From the NCBI RefSeq assembly GCF_041197575.1, contig NZ_JBDKXB010000016.1, forward strand, positions 1 through 64,000: DNA of 64,000 bases, written 5' to 3'. A program made the position numbers and the translations under genes. How positions within the stretch are numbered: the first letter of the stretch is position 1; every line of letters starts with the position of its first letter. This DNA is from Thioalkalicoccus limnaeus. GTDB lineage: Bacteria; Pseudomonadota; Gammaproteobacteria; Chromatiales; Chromatiaceae. Below the pieces are notes generated by a model. That model was not told the origin of the DNA. It did not search any database and saw only the letters and a list, made by a program, of their open reading frames with translations. Positions 34,950 to 43,927 of this stretch are shown one piece after another.

Positions 34950-36125
34950 ATGTTCAAGATTCAAACGCTCAATAATATCGCGGTGGCCGGCTTGAACCGG
35001 TTGCCGCGTGATCGTTACGAGGTCGCCTCGGAGATCGCCCACCCGGATGCGATCCTGGTCCGGTCGGCGAACATGCACGAGATCGAGATCCCCAGCACCG
35101 TCAAGGCGATCGGTCGGGCCGGTGCCGGCGTCAACAACATCCCGGTGGCCCGTCTGACCGGTCGCGGCGTCGCCGTCTTCAACGCGCCGGGGGCCAATGC
35201 CAATGCGGTCAAGGAACTGGTGCTGGCCGGCATGTTGCTCGCCGCGCGCAATATCGGTCAGGCTTGGCGGTTTGCGCGCGAGCTCGAAGGGGATGACGAG
35301 GCGATTCACAAGGCCGTCGAGGCCGGCAAGAAACAGTTCGTCGGGCTTGAGTTGCCTGGCCGAACGCTCGGCGTGATCGGGCTCGGTGCCATCGGGGTCA
35401 AGGTCGCGAATGTGGCCCGCGCATTGGGGATGCGGGTGATCGGCTATGATCCGACGATCACGGTCCAGCGGGCCTGGCAGTTGGAATCCGATGTGCAGCC
35501 GGCGCTCAGCATCGACGATCTGGTCTCGCGCGCGGACTTCATCAGCTTTCACGTGCCCTTGACCGATGAGACCCGTCACATGATCAATGCCGAACGCATT
35601 CGGATCATGCGCCCGGGGGCCGTGTTGCTGAATTTCTCGCGCGACGGCATCATCGACGACGCCGCAGCGGTGGAGGCGCTCGATCAGGGGCATCTCTACG
35701 CTTATGTCTGCGACTTCCCGAGCAACCGGCTCAAGGACCACCCACGGGTCATCACGTTGCCGCACATCGGCGCCTCGACCTGTGAAGCCGAGGAGAACTG
35801 CGCGGTCATGGTCGCCGATCAGATCCGGGACTACCTGGAGACCGGTAACGTGCTCAACTCGGTGAACTTCCCGGAGATCCAGTTGCCGCCGAACGGCGGC
35901 TACCGGCTGGCCGTCGTCAACAGCAACGTGCCGAACATGCTGGGTCAGATCTCGACCGACCTGGCGCAGGCCGGGCTCAACATCCTCGATATGCTGAATC
36001 GCTCGCGCGGCGAGGTCGCGGTGACCCTGATCGATGTCGATCAGCCGGTGCCGGCGAACACGGCCACGGCGATCCGCGAGATCGATGGCGTCTTGTCGGT
36101 GCGGTGTCTTGGTATCGGCTGTTAG
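34950..36125 (+). CDS. serA: D-3-phosphoglycerate dehydrogenase
   Basis: A 391-residue NAD-dependent enzyme committing 3-phosphoglycerate to serine synthesis. The NAD-binding loop is LGVIGLGAIGVKVANVA near residue 145. The catalytic Arg/Glu/His region includes NFSRDGIIDD and LPHIGASTCEAEENC. A C-terminal ACT-like domain (about residues 310-390; PNMLGQISTDLAQAGLNILDML) suits serine feedback. Length and layout fit the short ACT-bearing class. ATG 34950 is used; a GTG four codons earlier is possible. Its place between serC and pheA groups the serine steps together. Confidence 0.93.
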   Translation: MFKIQTLNNIAVAGLNRLPRDRYEVASEIAHPDAILVRSANMHEIEIPSTVKAIGRAGAGVNNIPVARLTGRGVAVFNAPGANANAVKELVLAGMLLAARNIGQAWRFARELEGDDEAIHKAVEAGKKQFVGLELPGRTLGVIGLGAIGVKVANVARALGMRVIGYDPTITVQRAWQLESDVQPALSIDDLVSRADFISFHVPLTDETRHMINAERIRIMRPGAVLLNFSRDGIIDDAAAVEALDQGHLYAYVCDFPSNRLKDHPRVITLPHIGASTCEAEENCAVMVADQIRDYLETGNVLNSVNFPEIQLPPNGGYRLAVVNSNVPNMLGQISTDLAQAGLNILDMLNRSRGEVAVTLIDVDQPVPANTATAIREIDGVLSVRCLGIGC

Positions 36126-36140
36126 GCCAACGGGGGAGGC

Positions 36141-37223
36141 ATGAGTCAGGAAGCGGAACTGAGCCATGTGCGCGAGCGCATCGATGCGATCGATCATCAA
36201 TTGATGGACCTGATCGCCGAGCGGGCCGCCTGTGCCCGCCAGGTCGCCTTGATCAAGTCCAAGGCCGGCGATCACCAGTTCTACCGGCCCGAGCGGGAGG
36301 CGCAGATCCTGCGGCGGATCAAGGCGGAAAACCCGGGCCCGCTCGACGACGAGGAGATGACGCGTCTCTTCCGCGAGATCATGTCCGCGTGCCTGGCGCT
36401 GGAACAACCGCTGGCGGTCGCCTATCTGGGGCCCGCCGGCACCTTCACGCAAACCGCGGCACTCAAGCACTTCGGCCATTCGGTGTCGACCGTACCGCTC
36501 GGTACCATCCCGGAGATCTTTCGCGAGGTCGAGGCCGGATCGGTGCATTTCGGCGTCGTACCGGTCGAGAACTCGACGGAAGGTGTCGTCAGCCACACGC
36601 TGGACACCTTCATGACCTCGCCCCTGTTCATCTGTGGCGAGGTCTGCGTCCGGATCCATCACCATCTGCTCAGTCTCGAGTCGAGCCTCGCGTCGATCCA
36701 TTCGGTCTATTCCCACCAGCAATCATTGGCCCAATGTCGCGGCTGGTTGGATCAGAACCTGCCCCACGCCGAACGAGTCCCGGTGGCCAGCAATGCCGAG
36801 GCCGCGCGCATGGTCGCCGAGCGCCCGGGAACGGCCGCGGTGGCGAGCGACGCGGCCGCCGAGATCTACGGTCTCGGTTTGGTGGCCACTCGGATCGAGG
36901 ACGAGCCGGATAACACGACCCGGTTCCTGATCATCGGTCGAGCCGATGCGCCGATCAGTGGCCATGACAAGACCAGCCTGCTGCTGGCCTGTCGGAACGA
37001 GGCGGGTGGTCTGCACGCGATGCTGACGCCATTGGCCGATCACAAGATCAGCATGACGCGGATCGAATCCCGTCCGTCACGGCGCGGCGTATGGGACTAT
37101 GTCTTCTTCGTCGACATCATCGGTCATCGCGAAAACCCGGCGGTGGCCGCCGCGCTCGATCACCTGCGGCGCGAGACGCTGTTTTTGAAGGTCTTGGGCT
37201 CCTATCCCGAGGCGGTCCTTTGA
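36141..37223 (+). CDS. pheA: Bifunctional chorismate mutase / prephenate dehydratase (P-protein)
   Basis: A 360-residue phenylalanine-pathway enzyme. The AroQ-type chorismate mutase occupies residues 1-90 (LSHVRERIDAIDHQLMDLI, with the catalytic Arg/Lys helix). The dehydratase follows (YLGPAGTFTQTAALKHFG, VPVENSTEGVVSHTLD) and the protein ends in an ACT domain with the Phe-binding ESRPSRRGVWDYVFFVD. It starts 15 bases after serA, with GGGGGAGG before the ATG. Confidence 0.96.
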   Translation: MSQEAELSHVRERIDAIDHQLMDLIAERAACARQVALIKSKAGDHQFYRPEREAQILRRIKAENPGPLDDEEMTRLFREIMSACLALEQPLAVAYLGPAGTFTQTAALKHFGHSVSTVPLGTIPEIFREVEAGSVHFGVVPVENSTEGVVSHTLDTFMTSPLFICGEVCVRIHHHLLSLESSLASIHSVYSHQQSLAQCRGWLDQNLPHAERVPVASNAEAARMVAERPGTAAVASDAAAEIYGLGLVATRIEDEPDNTTRFLIIGRADAPISGHDKTSLLLACRNEAGGLHAMLTPLADHKISMTRIESRPSRRGVWDYVFFVDIIGHRENPAVAAALDHLRRETLFLKVLGSYPEAVL

Positions 37224-37272
37224 AGCCCACAACGGGGTCTGACCCCTGTCCACGGTATTTTCCAGGAAAACG

Positions 37273-38385
37273 ATGAACCAGGTTGACCATCCTTTTCTCG
37301 CGCTCGCGGCGCCCGGCCTGGCCGGGTTGACCCCCTATCAGCCAGGCAAACCCATCTCCGAATTGGAACGGGAGCTCGGCATCCGCGATTCGATCAAGCT
37401 TGCGTCCAACGAAAATCCACTGGGTCCGAGTCCGCGGGTCGCGGAAGCGATCCGCGCGGCGCTGCCGGAGCTCGGTCGCTACCCCGACGGAGGTGGCTAC
37501 GAACTGCGCGCCGCGCTGGCCGCCCATCATGGCGTCAGCCCAGCCGCGATCACGTTGGGTAACGGGTCCAACGATTGTCTCGATCTGGTGGCGCGGGTCT
37601 TCCTGCAGCCGGGCAGCGAGTCCTTGTTCTCGGCCCATGCCTTCGCCGTCTATCCGATCTCGACGCAGGCGGTCGGCGCGACGGCGCGCGTGGCGCCGGC
37701 CCGCGACTATGGACATGACCTGGACGCGATGGCGGCCCTGGTCAATGACCAGACACGAGTCGTCTGGATCGCGAATCCCAACAACCCGACCGGGACCTGG
37801 GTCGCGGCCGATGCGTTGCACGCGTTCATCGCCGGGCTCCCGGCGACCTGCGTCGTCGTCGTCGACGAGGCCTATGTCGAATATGTCGAGACGCCCGATT
37901 ATCCGGATGCGACGCGCTGGCTCGATGACTTTCCGAACCTGATCGTGACCCGAACCTTCTCGAAGGCGCATGGGCTGGCGGCGCTGCGCGTCGGCTATGC
38001 CATAAGCGATCCGGCGATCGCTGATCTGCTCAATCGCGTCCGCCAGCCCTTCAACGTCAACAGCCTGGCACAGGTCGCGGCACTTGCGTCCCTGTCCGAT
38101 GCGGACCACATCGCGCGACATGTCGCGATGAACCGGGCTGGTCTGACGCAGTTGACCGAAGGGTTCGTGCGCCTCGGCCTCGCGTTCATTCCGTCGGTCG
38201 GCAATTTCGTCACCGTCGACGTTGGACGGCTCGCGGCGCCGATCAACGACGCCCTGCTGCGCGAGGGCTGCATCGTGCGGCCGGTGGCCAATTATGGACT
38301 GCCGAACCATCTGCGCATCACGGTTGGGCTGGAGGCCGAGAACGCGCGGCTGCTGGCCGCGTTGGAAAAGGTTCTCGCGCAATGA
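37273..38385 (+). CDS. hisC: Histidinol-phosphate / aromatic aminotransferase
   Basis: A 370-residue class I/II PLP aminotransferase of the HisC2 type. It has KLASNENPLGPSPR near the start, NPNNPTGTW and DEAYVEY, the PLP lysine in TRTFSKAHGLAALRVGY, and a C-terminal substrate Arg in NHLRITVG. Lying between pheA and tyrA, it may serve aromatic amino acid transamination as well as histidine synthesis, as proposed for this gene order in other gammaproteobacteria. Its stop overlaps the tyrA start by four bases (ATGA). Confidence 0.94.
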   Translation: MNQVDHPFLALAAPGLAGLTPYQPGKPISELERELGIRDSIKLASNENPLGPSPRVAEAIRAALPELGRYPDGGGYELRAALAAHHGVSPAAITLGNGSNDCLDLVARVFLQPGSESLFSAHAFAVYPISTQAVGATARVAPARDYGHDLDAMAALVNDQTRVVWIANPNNPTGTWVAADALHAFIAGLPATCVVVVDEAYVEYVETPDYPDATRWLDDFPNLIVTRTFSKAHGLAALRVGYAISDPAIADLLNRVRQPFNVNSLAQVAALASLSDADHIARHVAMNRAGLTQLTEGFVRLGLAFIPSVGNFVTVDVGRLAAPINDALLREGCIVRPVANYGLPNHLRITVGLEAENARLLAALEKVLAQ

Positions 38386-39299
38386 TCGACCGGCTCGCCG
38401 TCATCGGGGTCGGGCTGATCGGAGGCTCGCTGGCGCGCGCCCTGAGGGCCGCGGGGCAGGTTGGCGAGATCGTCGGCTGTGGTCGGTCGAGGGAGCATCT
38501 CGAGCGGGCCTTGGATCTCGGCGTCATCGACCGTTTCAGCACCGATCCGGCCGAGGCCGTGGTAGGTGCCGATCTCGTCTTCCTGGCCACGCCCTTGAGC
38601 GCGATCCGCCCTACCTTGGCGCGCATCAAGGGGCACCTGCGCGACCAGGCCATCGTGACCGACGGGGGCAGCGTCAAAGGCAGCGTCGTCGAGGATGCAC
38701 GGGTGGTCTTCGGTCGGGTGCCGCCGCGCTTCGTGCCGGGTCACCCGATCGCCGGCACCGAACGCAGCGGCGTCGAGGCTTCGTTCCCGGAACTCTACCG
38801 CCAGCGGCGGGTGATCCTGACGCCCTTGCCCGGCACGGATCCCGAGGCCCTGGACCGCGTGCGCGGGCTCTGGGAACTCTGCGGGGCCGAGGTCTCGCTG
38901 ATGGATGTCGTCCACCACGACGAGATCCTTGCCGCGACCAGCCACCTGCCGCACCTCTTGGCCTACGGCCTCGTCGATGCATTGGCCCGCATGCGGGAAA
39001 ACGACGAGATCTTCCGCTACGCCGCCGGCGGTTTCCGCGATTTCACGCGCATCGCCTCGAGCAGTCCGGTCATGTGGCGCGACATCTGCGTCGCCAACCG
39101 CACGGCCGTCGGCGACATGCTGCAACGCTTCGCCGTCGAACTCAACGACCTCGCCGACACGATCCAGCGTGGCGATGGCGATCGCCTGCTCGAGATCTTC
39201 GCGCGCGCGAAGGCCGCGCGCGACCGCTACGTCGACGGCCCGAACGAGGTTTCGGCGGGCGCGGATGTGCCGCCAAATCGGTCGTCCTCGGCGTCGTGA
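38382..39299 (+). CDS. tyrA: Prephenate dehydrogenase
   Basis: A 305-residue NAD-dependent TyrA of the tyrosine pathway. It starts MIDRLAVIGVGLIGGSLARAL, a Rossmann fold. The family's catalytic His lies in GHPIAGTERSGVEA near residue 126. SHLPHLLAYGLV and RDFTRIASSSPVMWRDI follow in the dimerisation domain. No chorismate mutase or AroA domain is fused. It is translationally coupled to hisC. In several relatives aroA comes next or is fused; here it is missing. Confidence 0.95.
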   Translation: MIDRLAVIGVGLIGGSLARALRAAGQVGEIVGCGRSREHLERALDLGVIDRFSTDPAEAVVGADLVFLATPLSAIRPTLARIKGHLRDQAIVTDGGSVKGSVVEDARVVFGRVPPRFVPGHPIAGTERSGVEASFPELYRQRRVILTPLPGTDPEALDRVRGLWELCGAEVSLMDVVHHDEILAATSHLPHLLAYGLVDALARMRENDEIFRYAAGGFRDFTRIASSSPVMWRDICVANRTAVGDMLQRFAVELNDLADTIQRGDGDRLLEIFARAKAARDRYVDGPNEVSAGADVPPNRSSSAS

Positions 39300-39419
39300 C
39301 GCACTGGGGCCTGATGCTGGCGTGGCTCGCCCGCGGCGGTGCTCGGATGCGCGGGGTGGTTGACACAGCGGAAGGCTGGCCTTAACCTGCTTCGGTTTTC
39401 CCAACTCTGGAGGTTTTCG

Positions 39420-39473
39420 GTGAGTACCGATTCTGGTGACAGTAGTCGATCTCGGATCGGCAGCGTGACCTGA
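39420..39473 (+). other. 17-codon open frame with a strong ribosome site (possible aroA remnant)
   Basis: GGAGG at 39409-39413 lies six bases before a GTG that opens MSTDSGDSSRSRIGSVT and then stops. The combination sits 120 bases after tyrA, where aroA is expected from gene order in relatives. It may be the surviving start of a lost gene or a leader peptide. There is no similarity evidence beyond position. The remaining region to 39668 contains a 7-bp hairpin (39497-39516) and otherwise nothing recognisable. Confidence 0.25.
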
Positions 39474-39496
39474 CAGGCTCGACGGGACCTCTCTCC

Positions 39497-39516
39497 CCGC
39501 GCCTGTTCTGGCGCGG
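39497..39516. repeat. Inverted repeat (hairpin)
   Basis: CCGCGCC and GGCGCGG enclose the six-base loop TGTTCT. No T-run follows in either direction, so it may act as a weak terminator or merely stabilise RNA downstream of tyrA. Confidence 0.4.
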
Positions 39517-39668
39517 TGCCCTAGCCGGAGCATCTTGATCCGGCCATACAATTCCTTCTACTGGCCTTTCGTTGGCTGTCGCCCATCCTTTCCTTTGGTG
39601 GATGGCGCACGGTTGGCGTTGTTGAATCGCCACTCGCCACCCCTCCCGTTATCGAGAGGAGCAAGGTG

Positions 39669-40115
39669 ATGATTCGGTGTGAACTCGAACGGCGAAGCTC
39701 CGTGCTTCCGGGGCTGACCGCGTTGGCCGGGCTCATCGGGCGGCATCGTCGACCACGACCAGGTCGCCCGTTGGCGACGCGGAATGAATGGCTGCCGTTG
39801 CCGCATCGGCCGATGTCCGGCGAGCGAATCGACGCGCCACTGTATCGGCTCGTGGTCGACTGCCGATCCCGCGCCGTCGCCGAGAAGGCCCTGGCACTCT
39901 TGTCACGCGAACTCGATGCGGCGGACTTGGCCGCGCAGCATGTTTTTCGGAAGACGCAGTCAGCCAGCGGGGTAACGAGGTTGACCGTCGACATTCGCTG
40001 CGACGCGCCGCGCCGGGTCCATCTCGCACGCTTCGTGAGACAGATGGGGGACACCGCCGGCGTAAGCTCGGTGCGCTGGATGACCCGGCCCTCGGCCGAC
40101 CACGGCGCCCGCTGA
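39669..40115 (+). CDS. MgtC C-terminal-domain-like protein lacking the membrane domain
   Basis: A 148-residue protein from ATG 39669, with AGGAG seven bases upstream. Residues about 57-142 (PLYRLVVDCRSRAVAEKALA ... DTAGVSSVRWMTRP) resemble the soluble ACT-like C-terminal domain of MgtC/SapB proteins, which usually follows four to five membrane helices. Here the N-terminal 50 residues hold only one short weakly hydrophobic stretch and many arginines, so the transmembrane part is missing. A Mg2+ transporter gene, mgtE, follows in the same direction after 379 bases, supporting a link to magnesium. It could be a decayed gene or a free regulatory domain. Confidence 0.5.
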   Translation: MIRCELERRSSVLPGLTALAGLIGRHRRPRPGRPLATRNEWLPLPHRPMSGERIDAPLYRLVVDCRSRAVAEKALALLSRELDAADLAAQHVFRKTQSASGVTRLTVDIRCDAPRRVHLARFVRQMGDTAGVSSVRWMTRPSADHGAR

Positions 40116-40494
40116 AGCGCACTCGGACCCCGATCGGGCGAGACGGGGACCGGTCGGTTCGCCTTTTGCTCGATCAAGTCGAATTCGCTTCGGCATTCCA
40201 TTCGCGCGACCGCGAGGAGGGGATTCGGTTGGACCCAGACCCTAAACCGTGGGCCGACGGACCTCGTATCGACTGACCCGCCTCGGCGTATCCGCGGGTC
40301 GGTTCGTATAAGGATCCGCGAGCCCTTTCCTGATTCGGTCATCGATCGTGGATCGATGGCGCGCCAATCGTTTTGCCTGCATCCATTGGTTGCTCGCCCG
40401 GCTTGTCGTCCGACAAGAGAATCTTGACGCCAGCCATGCGCATCCAGACGCGCGGCGATCGGTGGATCCAATCGAGCCTTTTGGAGGTGTCATC
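40116..40494. other. Long mgtE leader region with inverted repeat
   Basis: These 379 bases hold no convincing gene. GACCCGC (40275-40281) pairs with GCGGGTC (40294-40300) around 12 bases. The end carries the mgtE ribosome site GGAGG (40483-40487). A Mg2+ or Mn2+ sensing leader would fit the context, but no known M-box or yybP-ykoY core was recognised by eye. Confidence 0.35.
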
Positions 40495-41853
40495 ATGGAT
40501 TATTTCGATGTCGTCGTATCCCTGAAAGGGATCATCGCCACCCGCAACGCGGCCGACTACGCGGTCATCGAGAAACGCGCTCACCCGGCGGATATCGCGG
40601 GGGCGCTCGCGCAGCATCCCGCGCGGGACCAGTCGTTGGTGCTGGGCATGGCGTCGCCTGCGGCCCGTGCGGAGGTCTTTGGCTACCTCGACCAGGATCA
40701 GCAGGTGAGGATCGCCCAGCATCTGGACCGGCGCCGCCTGGCCGAGCTGTTCCTGAACATGTCCTCGGACGAGCGGGCCGATCTGTACAACCGCCTGTCA
40801 GATGACCAGCGCGACACCATCATGCCGGCCCTCGCTCAAGTGGAGCGCGAGGATATCCGGCAGTTGGCGGCCTATCCCGAGAAGACGGTCGGCTCGGTGA
40901 TGACCTCGGATTACGCGACCCTGAGCCCGGGGCTGACCGCGGCCGAGGCGATCGACGAGCTGCGTCGGGTGGCGCCGGATACCGAGACCATCTATCAAGC
41001 CTACGTCATCGACAAGGGCCGGCGATTGATTGGCGTCATCTCGTTGCGAGAACTGATCCTTGCTGACCCAACGGCGCGCATCGGCGATCTGATGAAGCCC
41101 AGCCCGGTCTGGATCAGCGCTAGCGCGCCCCGCGAGGAAGCGGTCCATCTGATCGCCAAATACGATCTGTTGGCGGTCCCGGTGATCAACGGGGGTAACA
41201 TGCTGGTCGGCATCGTGACCTACGACGATGCGATGGACGTCGAGCAGGCCGAGACGGATACGGATTTCCGCAAGGTCGGTGCCGTCAGCGAGCTCGGTCG
41301 CGGTCTGAAGGAGGCGTCGATCACGCTGCTCTATCGCAAGCGCGTCTTCTGGTTGGTGCTGTTGGTGTTCGGCAATCTGTTCTCGGGGGCCGGTATCGCC
41401 TATTTCGAGGACACGATCCTGGCCTATGTGGCCCTGGTATTCTTCCTGCCGCTGTTGGTCGACAGCGGCGGTAATGCCGGATCCCAATCGGCGACCTTGA
41501 TGGTGCGGGCCCTCGCGACCGGCGATGTCGTGCTCAAGGACTGGGCGAGCATGTTGGGCCGCGAACTGATCGTCGCCGGTCTGTTGGGCGCGACCATGGC
41601 CCTGGCGGTCTCGGGCCTCGGATTGTGGCGCGGTGGGCCCGAGATCGCGCTCGTCGTCGCCCTGTCGATGCAGATCGTGGTCATCGTCGGAAGCCTGATC
41701 GGCATGTCGCTGCCGTTCGTGCTGAGTCGGCTCAAGATGGATCCGGCGACGGCGAGTGCCCCGCTGATCACATCGATCGCCGACGCGACCGGTGTCGTGA
41801 TTTATTTCGCGATCGCCACGACGGTACTCGGGTTGCCGGAGGTCGGTTCGTAA
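40495..41853 (+). CDS. mgtE: Magnesium transporter MgtE
   Basis: A 452-residue Mg2+ channel. The N-terminal helical MgtE-N domain covers about 10-125, and a pair of CBS domains covers about 130-255 (EKTVGSVMTSDYATLSPG; LLAVPVINGGNMLVGIVTYDD). Five membrane helices follow, with the signature VDSGGNAGSQSATLMVRAL and the pore motif PLITSIADATGVVIYF. ATG 40495 has GGAGG eight bases upstream; a longer in-frame opening is not needed. The N and CBS domains close the pore when Mg2+ is high. Its pairing with the MgtC-domain gene is notable. Confidence 0.95.
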   Translation: MDYFDVVVSLKGIIATRNAADYAVIEKRAHPADIAGALAQHPARDQSLVLGMASPAARAEVFGYLDQDQQVRIAQHLDRRRLAELFLNMSSDERADLYNRLSDDQRDTIMPALAQVEREDIRQLAAYPEKTVGSVMTSDYATLSPGLTAAEAIDELRRVAPDTETIYQAYVIDKGRRLIGVISLRELILADPTARIGDLMKPSPVWISASAPREEAVHLIAKYDLLAVPVINGGNMLVGIVTYDDAMDVEQAETDTDFRKVGAVSELGRGLKEASITLLYRKRVFWLVLLVFGNLFSGAGIAYFEDTILAYVALVFFLPLLVDSGGNAGSQSATLMVRALATGDVVLKDWASMLGRELIVAGLLGATMALAVSGLGLWRGGPEIALVVALSMQIVVIVGSLIGMSLPFVLSRLKMDPATASAPLITSIADATGVVIYFAIATTVLGLPEVGS

Positions 41854-41920
41854 CCGCAATGTCATGTCCCTGGACTAGACTGCTCGGAAAATGCAGGGAG
41901 CATTCAGCAGGAGCCCGATC

Positions 41921-42289
41921 ATGTCTGTCGAACGCCGTTACAGCACCCGTCATCCAGTCGACTTCCTGGTCTACATTCGGTACCGTCGTCGGCGGTTTTC
42001 GGAGGCCGCGGCCCGCAACCTGTCCGTTCAAGGCTTGTACCTCGATGTCAGGGCCTTGACGGTGCCGACCGGGACTTTCGTCGAACTCGAATTCGATTGT
42101 CTGGGACGGGAGTGGTTGTTGCCTGCTTTGGTCATCCATCGCGAATCGAACGGGATCGGTATTATGTTCTGTGATCCACAGCCTGAGCTGTATCGCGGGG
42201 TGATCGAGACACACGCACATCATGAAGTCAGCAGGCCCGATCTGTTGCGGCCCAGGCGGCCGAACCCGTGGCCCAGACTCGAGTTGTAG
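41921..42289 (+). CDS. PilZ-domain protein (probable c-di-GMP receptor)
   Basis: A 122-residue single PilZ domain from ATG 41921 (MSVERRYSTRHPVDFLVYIR). The c-di-GMP binding signatures are present: the arginine motif RRYSTRH and the later NLSVQGLYLDV (the D/N-x-S-x-x-G motif). AGGAG precedes the start. It would bind c-di-GMP and act on motility, polysaccharide or another partner through protein contacts. It lies 67 bases after mgtE. The last 25 residues are proline/arginine-rich. Confidence 0.85.
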   Translation: MSVERRYSTRHPVDFLVYIRYRRRRFSEAAARNLSVQGLYLDVRALTVPTGTFVELEFDCLGREWLLPALVIHRESNGIGIMFCDPQPELYRGVIETHAHHEVSRPDLLRPRRPNPWPRLEL

Positions 42290-42336
42290 CCCTGGCTCTC
42301 GCATCGCCCGGGACCTGACGAGTCCATGCGTTCGAG

Positions 42337-42360
42337 CCCGGCCATGAGTCACTGGCCGGG
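42337..42360. terminator. Perfect 8-bp hairpin downstream of the PilZ gene
   Basis: CCCGGCCA (42337-42344) and TGGCCGGG (42353-42360) enclose an eight-base loop, 47 bases after the PilZ stop. There is no T-tract, so intrinsic termination is uncertain. The rest of 42290-42635 shows no gene. Confidence 0.35.
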
Positions 42361-42635
42361 AGTTCGGACCGGAGCAGAACCGCCAGGATCCGCTCCGGGA
42401 TACCGGTCAGCACGGGATCCGTGACGCTGTCCGGTTCGCCGGCCGATTCCTGACACCGGAATGCTTGCCGAGTCGATGCCAGTGGGATAGGCTGGCAGCT
42501 TCCGTTCCCAGGTTGTCTGGCAAGACCCCGCAGAGCACTTTGTCGAATCGCCTCCGTTCGCCGTGGTGGGCCGATCGTCTCCTCATGTCGATCCTGGCCC
42601 GCAGTCGTCTGTGCGCTCCGTTCCGAAATTCCCCG

Positions 42636-43421
42636 ATGTCCTTTGATCTTCTTTTCTCACGCGGGTCCATGATTCTCAATCGTGCGCTGATTTGGAGCCT
42701 TGCCGGCCTCATCTACGCGCCGCTCTTCACCGGACTCTACCTCGGCTTCGACACCCTTGGGCTCGATGCCTGGTCCTACGTCCTCGCGGCGGCGCTGGCG
42801 GGGGCCGTCGGCGCGATCTTCTACGGCGCGCGAGGGGTAGCCTTGGCGGCAACCGGCATCGGATTGACGGTTGCCACCTTTTTGTTCTTCGCGATGCCAG
42901 ATCGCTTCGATGTGCCGGGCGTGGCCACGATCGCCGCGCTGGTCGGAGCTGGGTTGGGACTCATCGCCCGCTTCCCCGACCGGTGTTCTCTCGGGGTGCC
43001 CGGCAAGGCCTTGGCCGGAGCCATGGGCGGCTTCGCGTGCGGCGGTCTGCTTGCGGCGACGGCGGCGTTTTGGACGGATCTGGTCTCGCTGGCGGTGATT
43101 CTGGCCTTTCTCGTGTCGGTCAACGGGATGCTGTATGTGGTTTCGGTCCGTTGGTGGGTCGGCGTGACGACACCCAAATCGCGAACCGAATACTGCAACC
43201 TGATCGAATCGTTGGTGATCGCGATCCTGGCTGCCTGCGCCGCCGGCGGCCTCTGGCTCATGGTCGGGCCCATCACGGGTTTCGCCGAAGCTTCCGAGTT
43301 GGCCATCAGCCACGCCGTGCAGCGCGAAATCCCGATCGCGGTGATCGGTGGCTTGATCGGTGGCGCCGTGAGTGGCGCCCTGCTCGAGGCCTTTCGGTTC
43401 CGGAACGTCTTCGACCTGTGA
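42636..43421 (+). CDS. Polytopic membrane protein of unknown function
   Basis: A protein of about 261 residues with six or seven hydrophobic helices (MILNRALIWSLAGLIYAPLF; YVLAAALAGAVGAIFYGARG; VALAATGIGLTVATFLFFAM; LAVILAFLVSVNGMLYVVSV; VIAILAACAAGGLWLMVGPI; PIAVIGGLIGGAVSGALLEA). It has no transporter signature or charged residues suggestive of a channel. Starts at 42636 or 42669 are both possible and neither has a strong ribosome site. It stands between the PilZ gene and a convergent secreted protein. No family recognised. Confidence 0.6.
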   Translation: MSFDLLFSRGSMILNRALIWSLAGLIYAPLFTGLYLGFDTLGLDAWSYVLAAALAGAVGAIFYGARGVALAATGIGLTVATFLFFAMPDRFDVPGVATIAALVGAGLGLIARFPDRCSLGVPGKALAGAMGGFACGGLLAATAAFWTDLVSLAVILAFLVSVNGMLYVVSVRWWVGVTTPKSRTEYCNLIESLVIAILAACAAGGLWLMVGPITGFAEASELAISHAVQREIPIAVIGGLIGGAVSGALLEAFRFRNVFDL

Positions 43422-43516
43422 TCGCGCGTTGGCCAGGTCGTTGCCGAACCTGCTCGAATCATGCGACACATACGACAGGCCGGTGGCCCCGATGGCCTCC
43501 AGGCTTGTCAACGGCG

Positions 43517-43927
43517 TCAGGGAAGGGCCTCGACGGCGCTGAACAACTCGCGGTAGCGCTCGCCGAGCGCCTCGGCCATGCCGCTGGCACGGGCCTCCCG
43601 GCAACCCCCGGCCTCGCGCAGCATCTCGCCGAACTCCTCTTGCAGGCGCTCGCGGGCTCGGCGGAAGGATCGCTCCGGGAACAGATCGTCCTGCACGCCG
43701 ACGATCGTGATCCGGAACTTGCTGGTGATCAGTTTGTTCAGGTTCTCGGTGCGACGGCCCGATCGATCCGAGCGACACCGTTCGTGGAAGAGATCGACGA
43801 ACGCAGCAGCCTCGATCGCCTCGACGAGCAATTGCTGCGTGTCCTCGTCGATGAACGGACGGGCCGTGGCCGTCGGGCCGATGATGAGAATTACGGACAA
43901 AAAAAACCAAACAATTGATAACGGCAT
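43517..43927 (-). CDS. Hypothetical secreted protein
   Basis: A 136-residue protein from ATG 43927 with a signal peptide (MPLSIVWFFLSVILIIGPTATA, cleavage expected after ATA). A mature helical domain rich in Arg and Glu follows (TQQLLVEAIEAAAFVDLFHE; RRARERLQEEFGEMLREAGG) and holds two cysteines that could pair. The AT-rich stretch 43895-44000 upstream probably carries its promoter. The ribosome site is weak. No family recognised. Confidence 0.55.
   Translation of the reverse strand: MPLSIVWFFLSVILIIGPTATARPFIDEDTQQLLVEAIEAAAFVDLFHERCRSDRSGRRTENLNKLITSKFRITIVGVQDDLFPERSFRRARERLQEEFGEMLREAGGCREARASGMAEALGERYRELFSAVEALP

Noticed and set aside
33813..36722. A 969-codon open frame on the minus strand across serC, serA and pheA
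   Set aside because: The plus strand encodes three textbook enzymes with all motifs. The antisense frame is low in complexity, rich in Arg, Asp and His, and is a by-product of high GC.
40116..40494. Mg2+ (M-box) or yybP-ykoY riboswitch in the mgtE leader
   Set aside because: The conserved cores of these riboswitches could not be found by eye; only a simple inverted repeat is seen. A covariance search is needed to decide.
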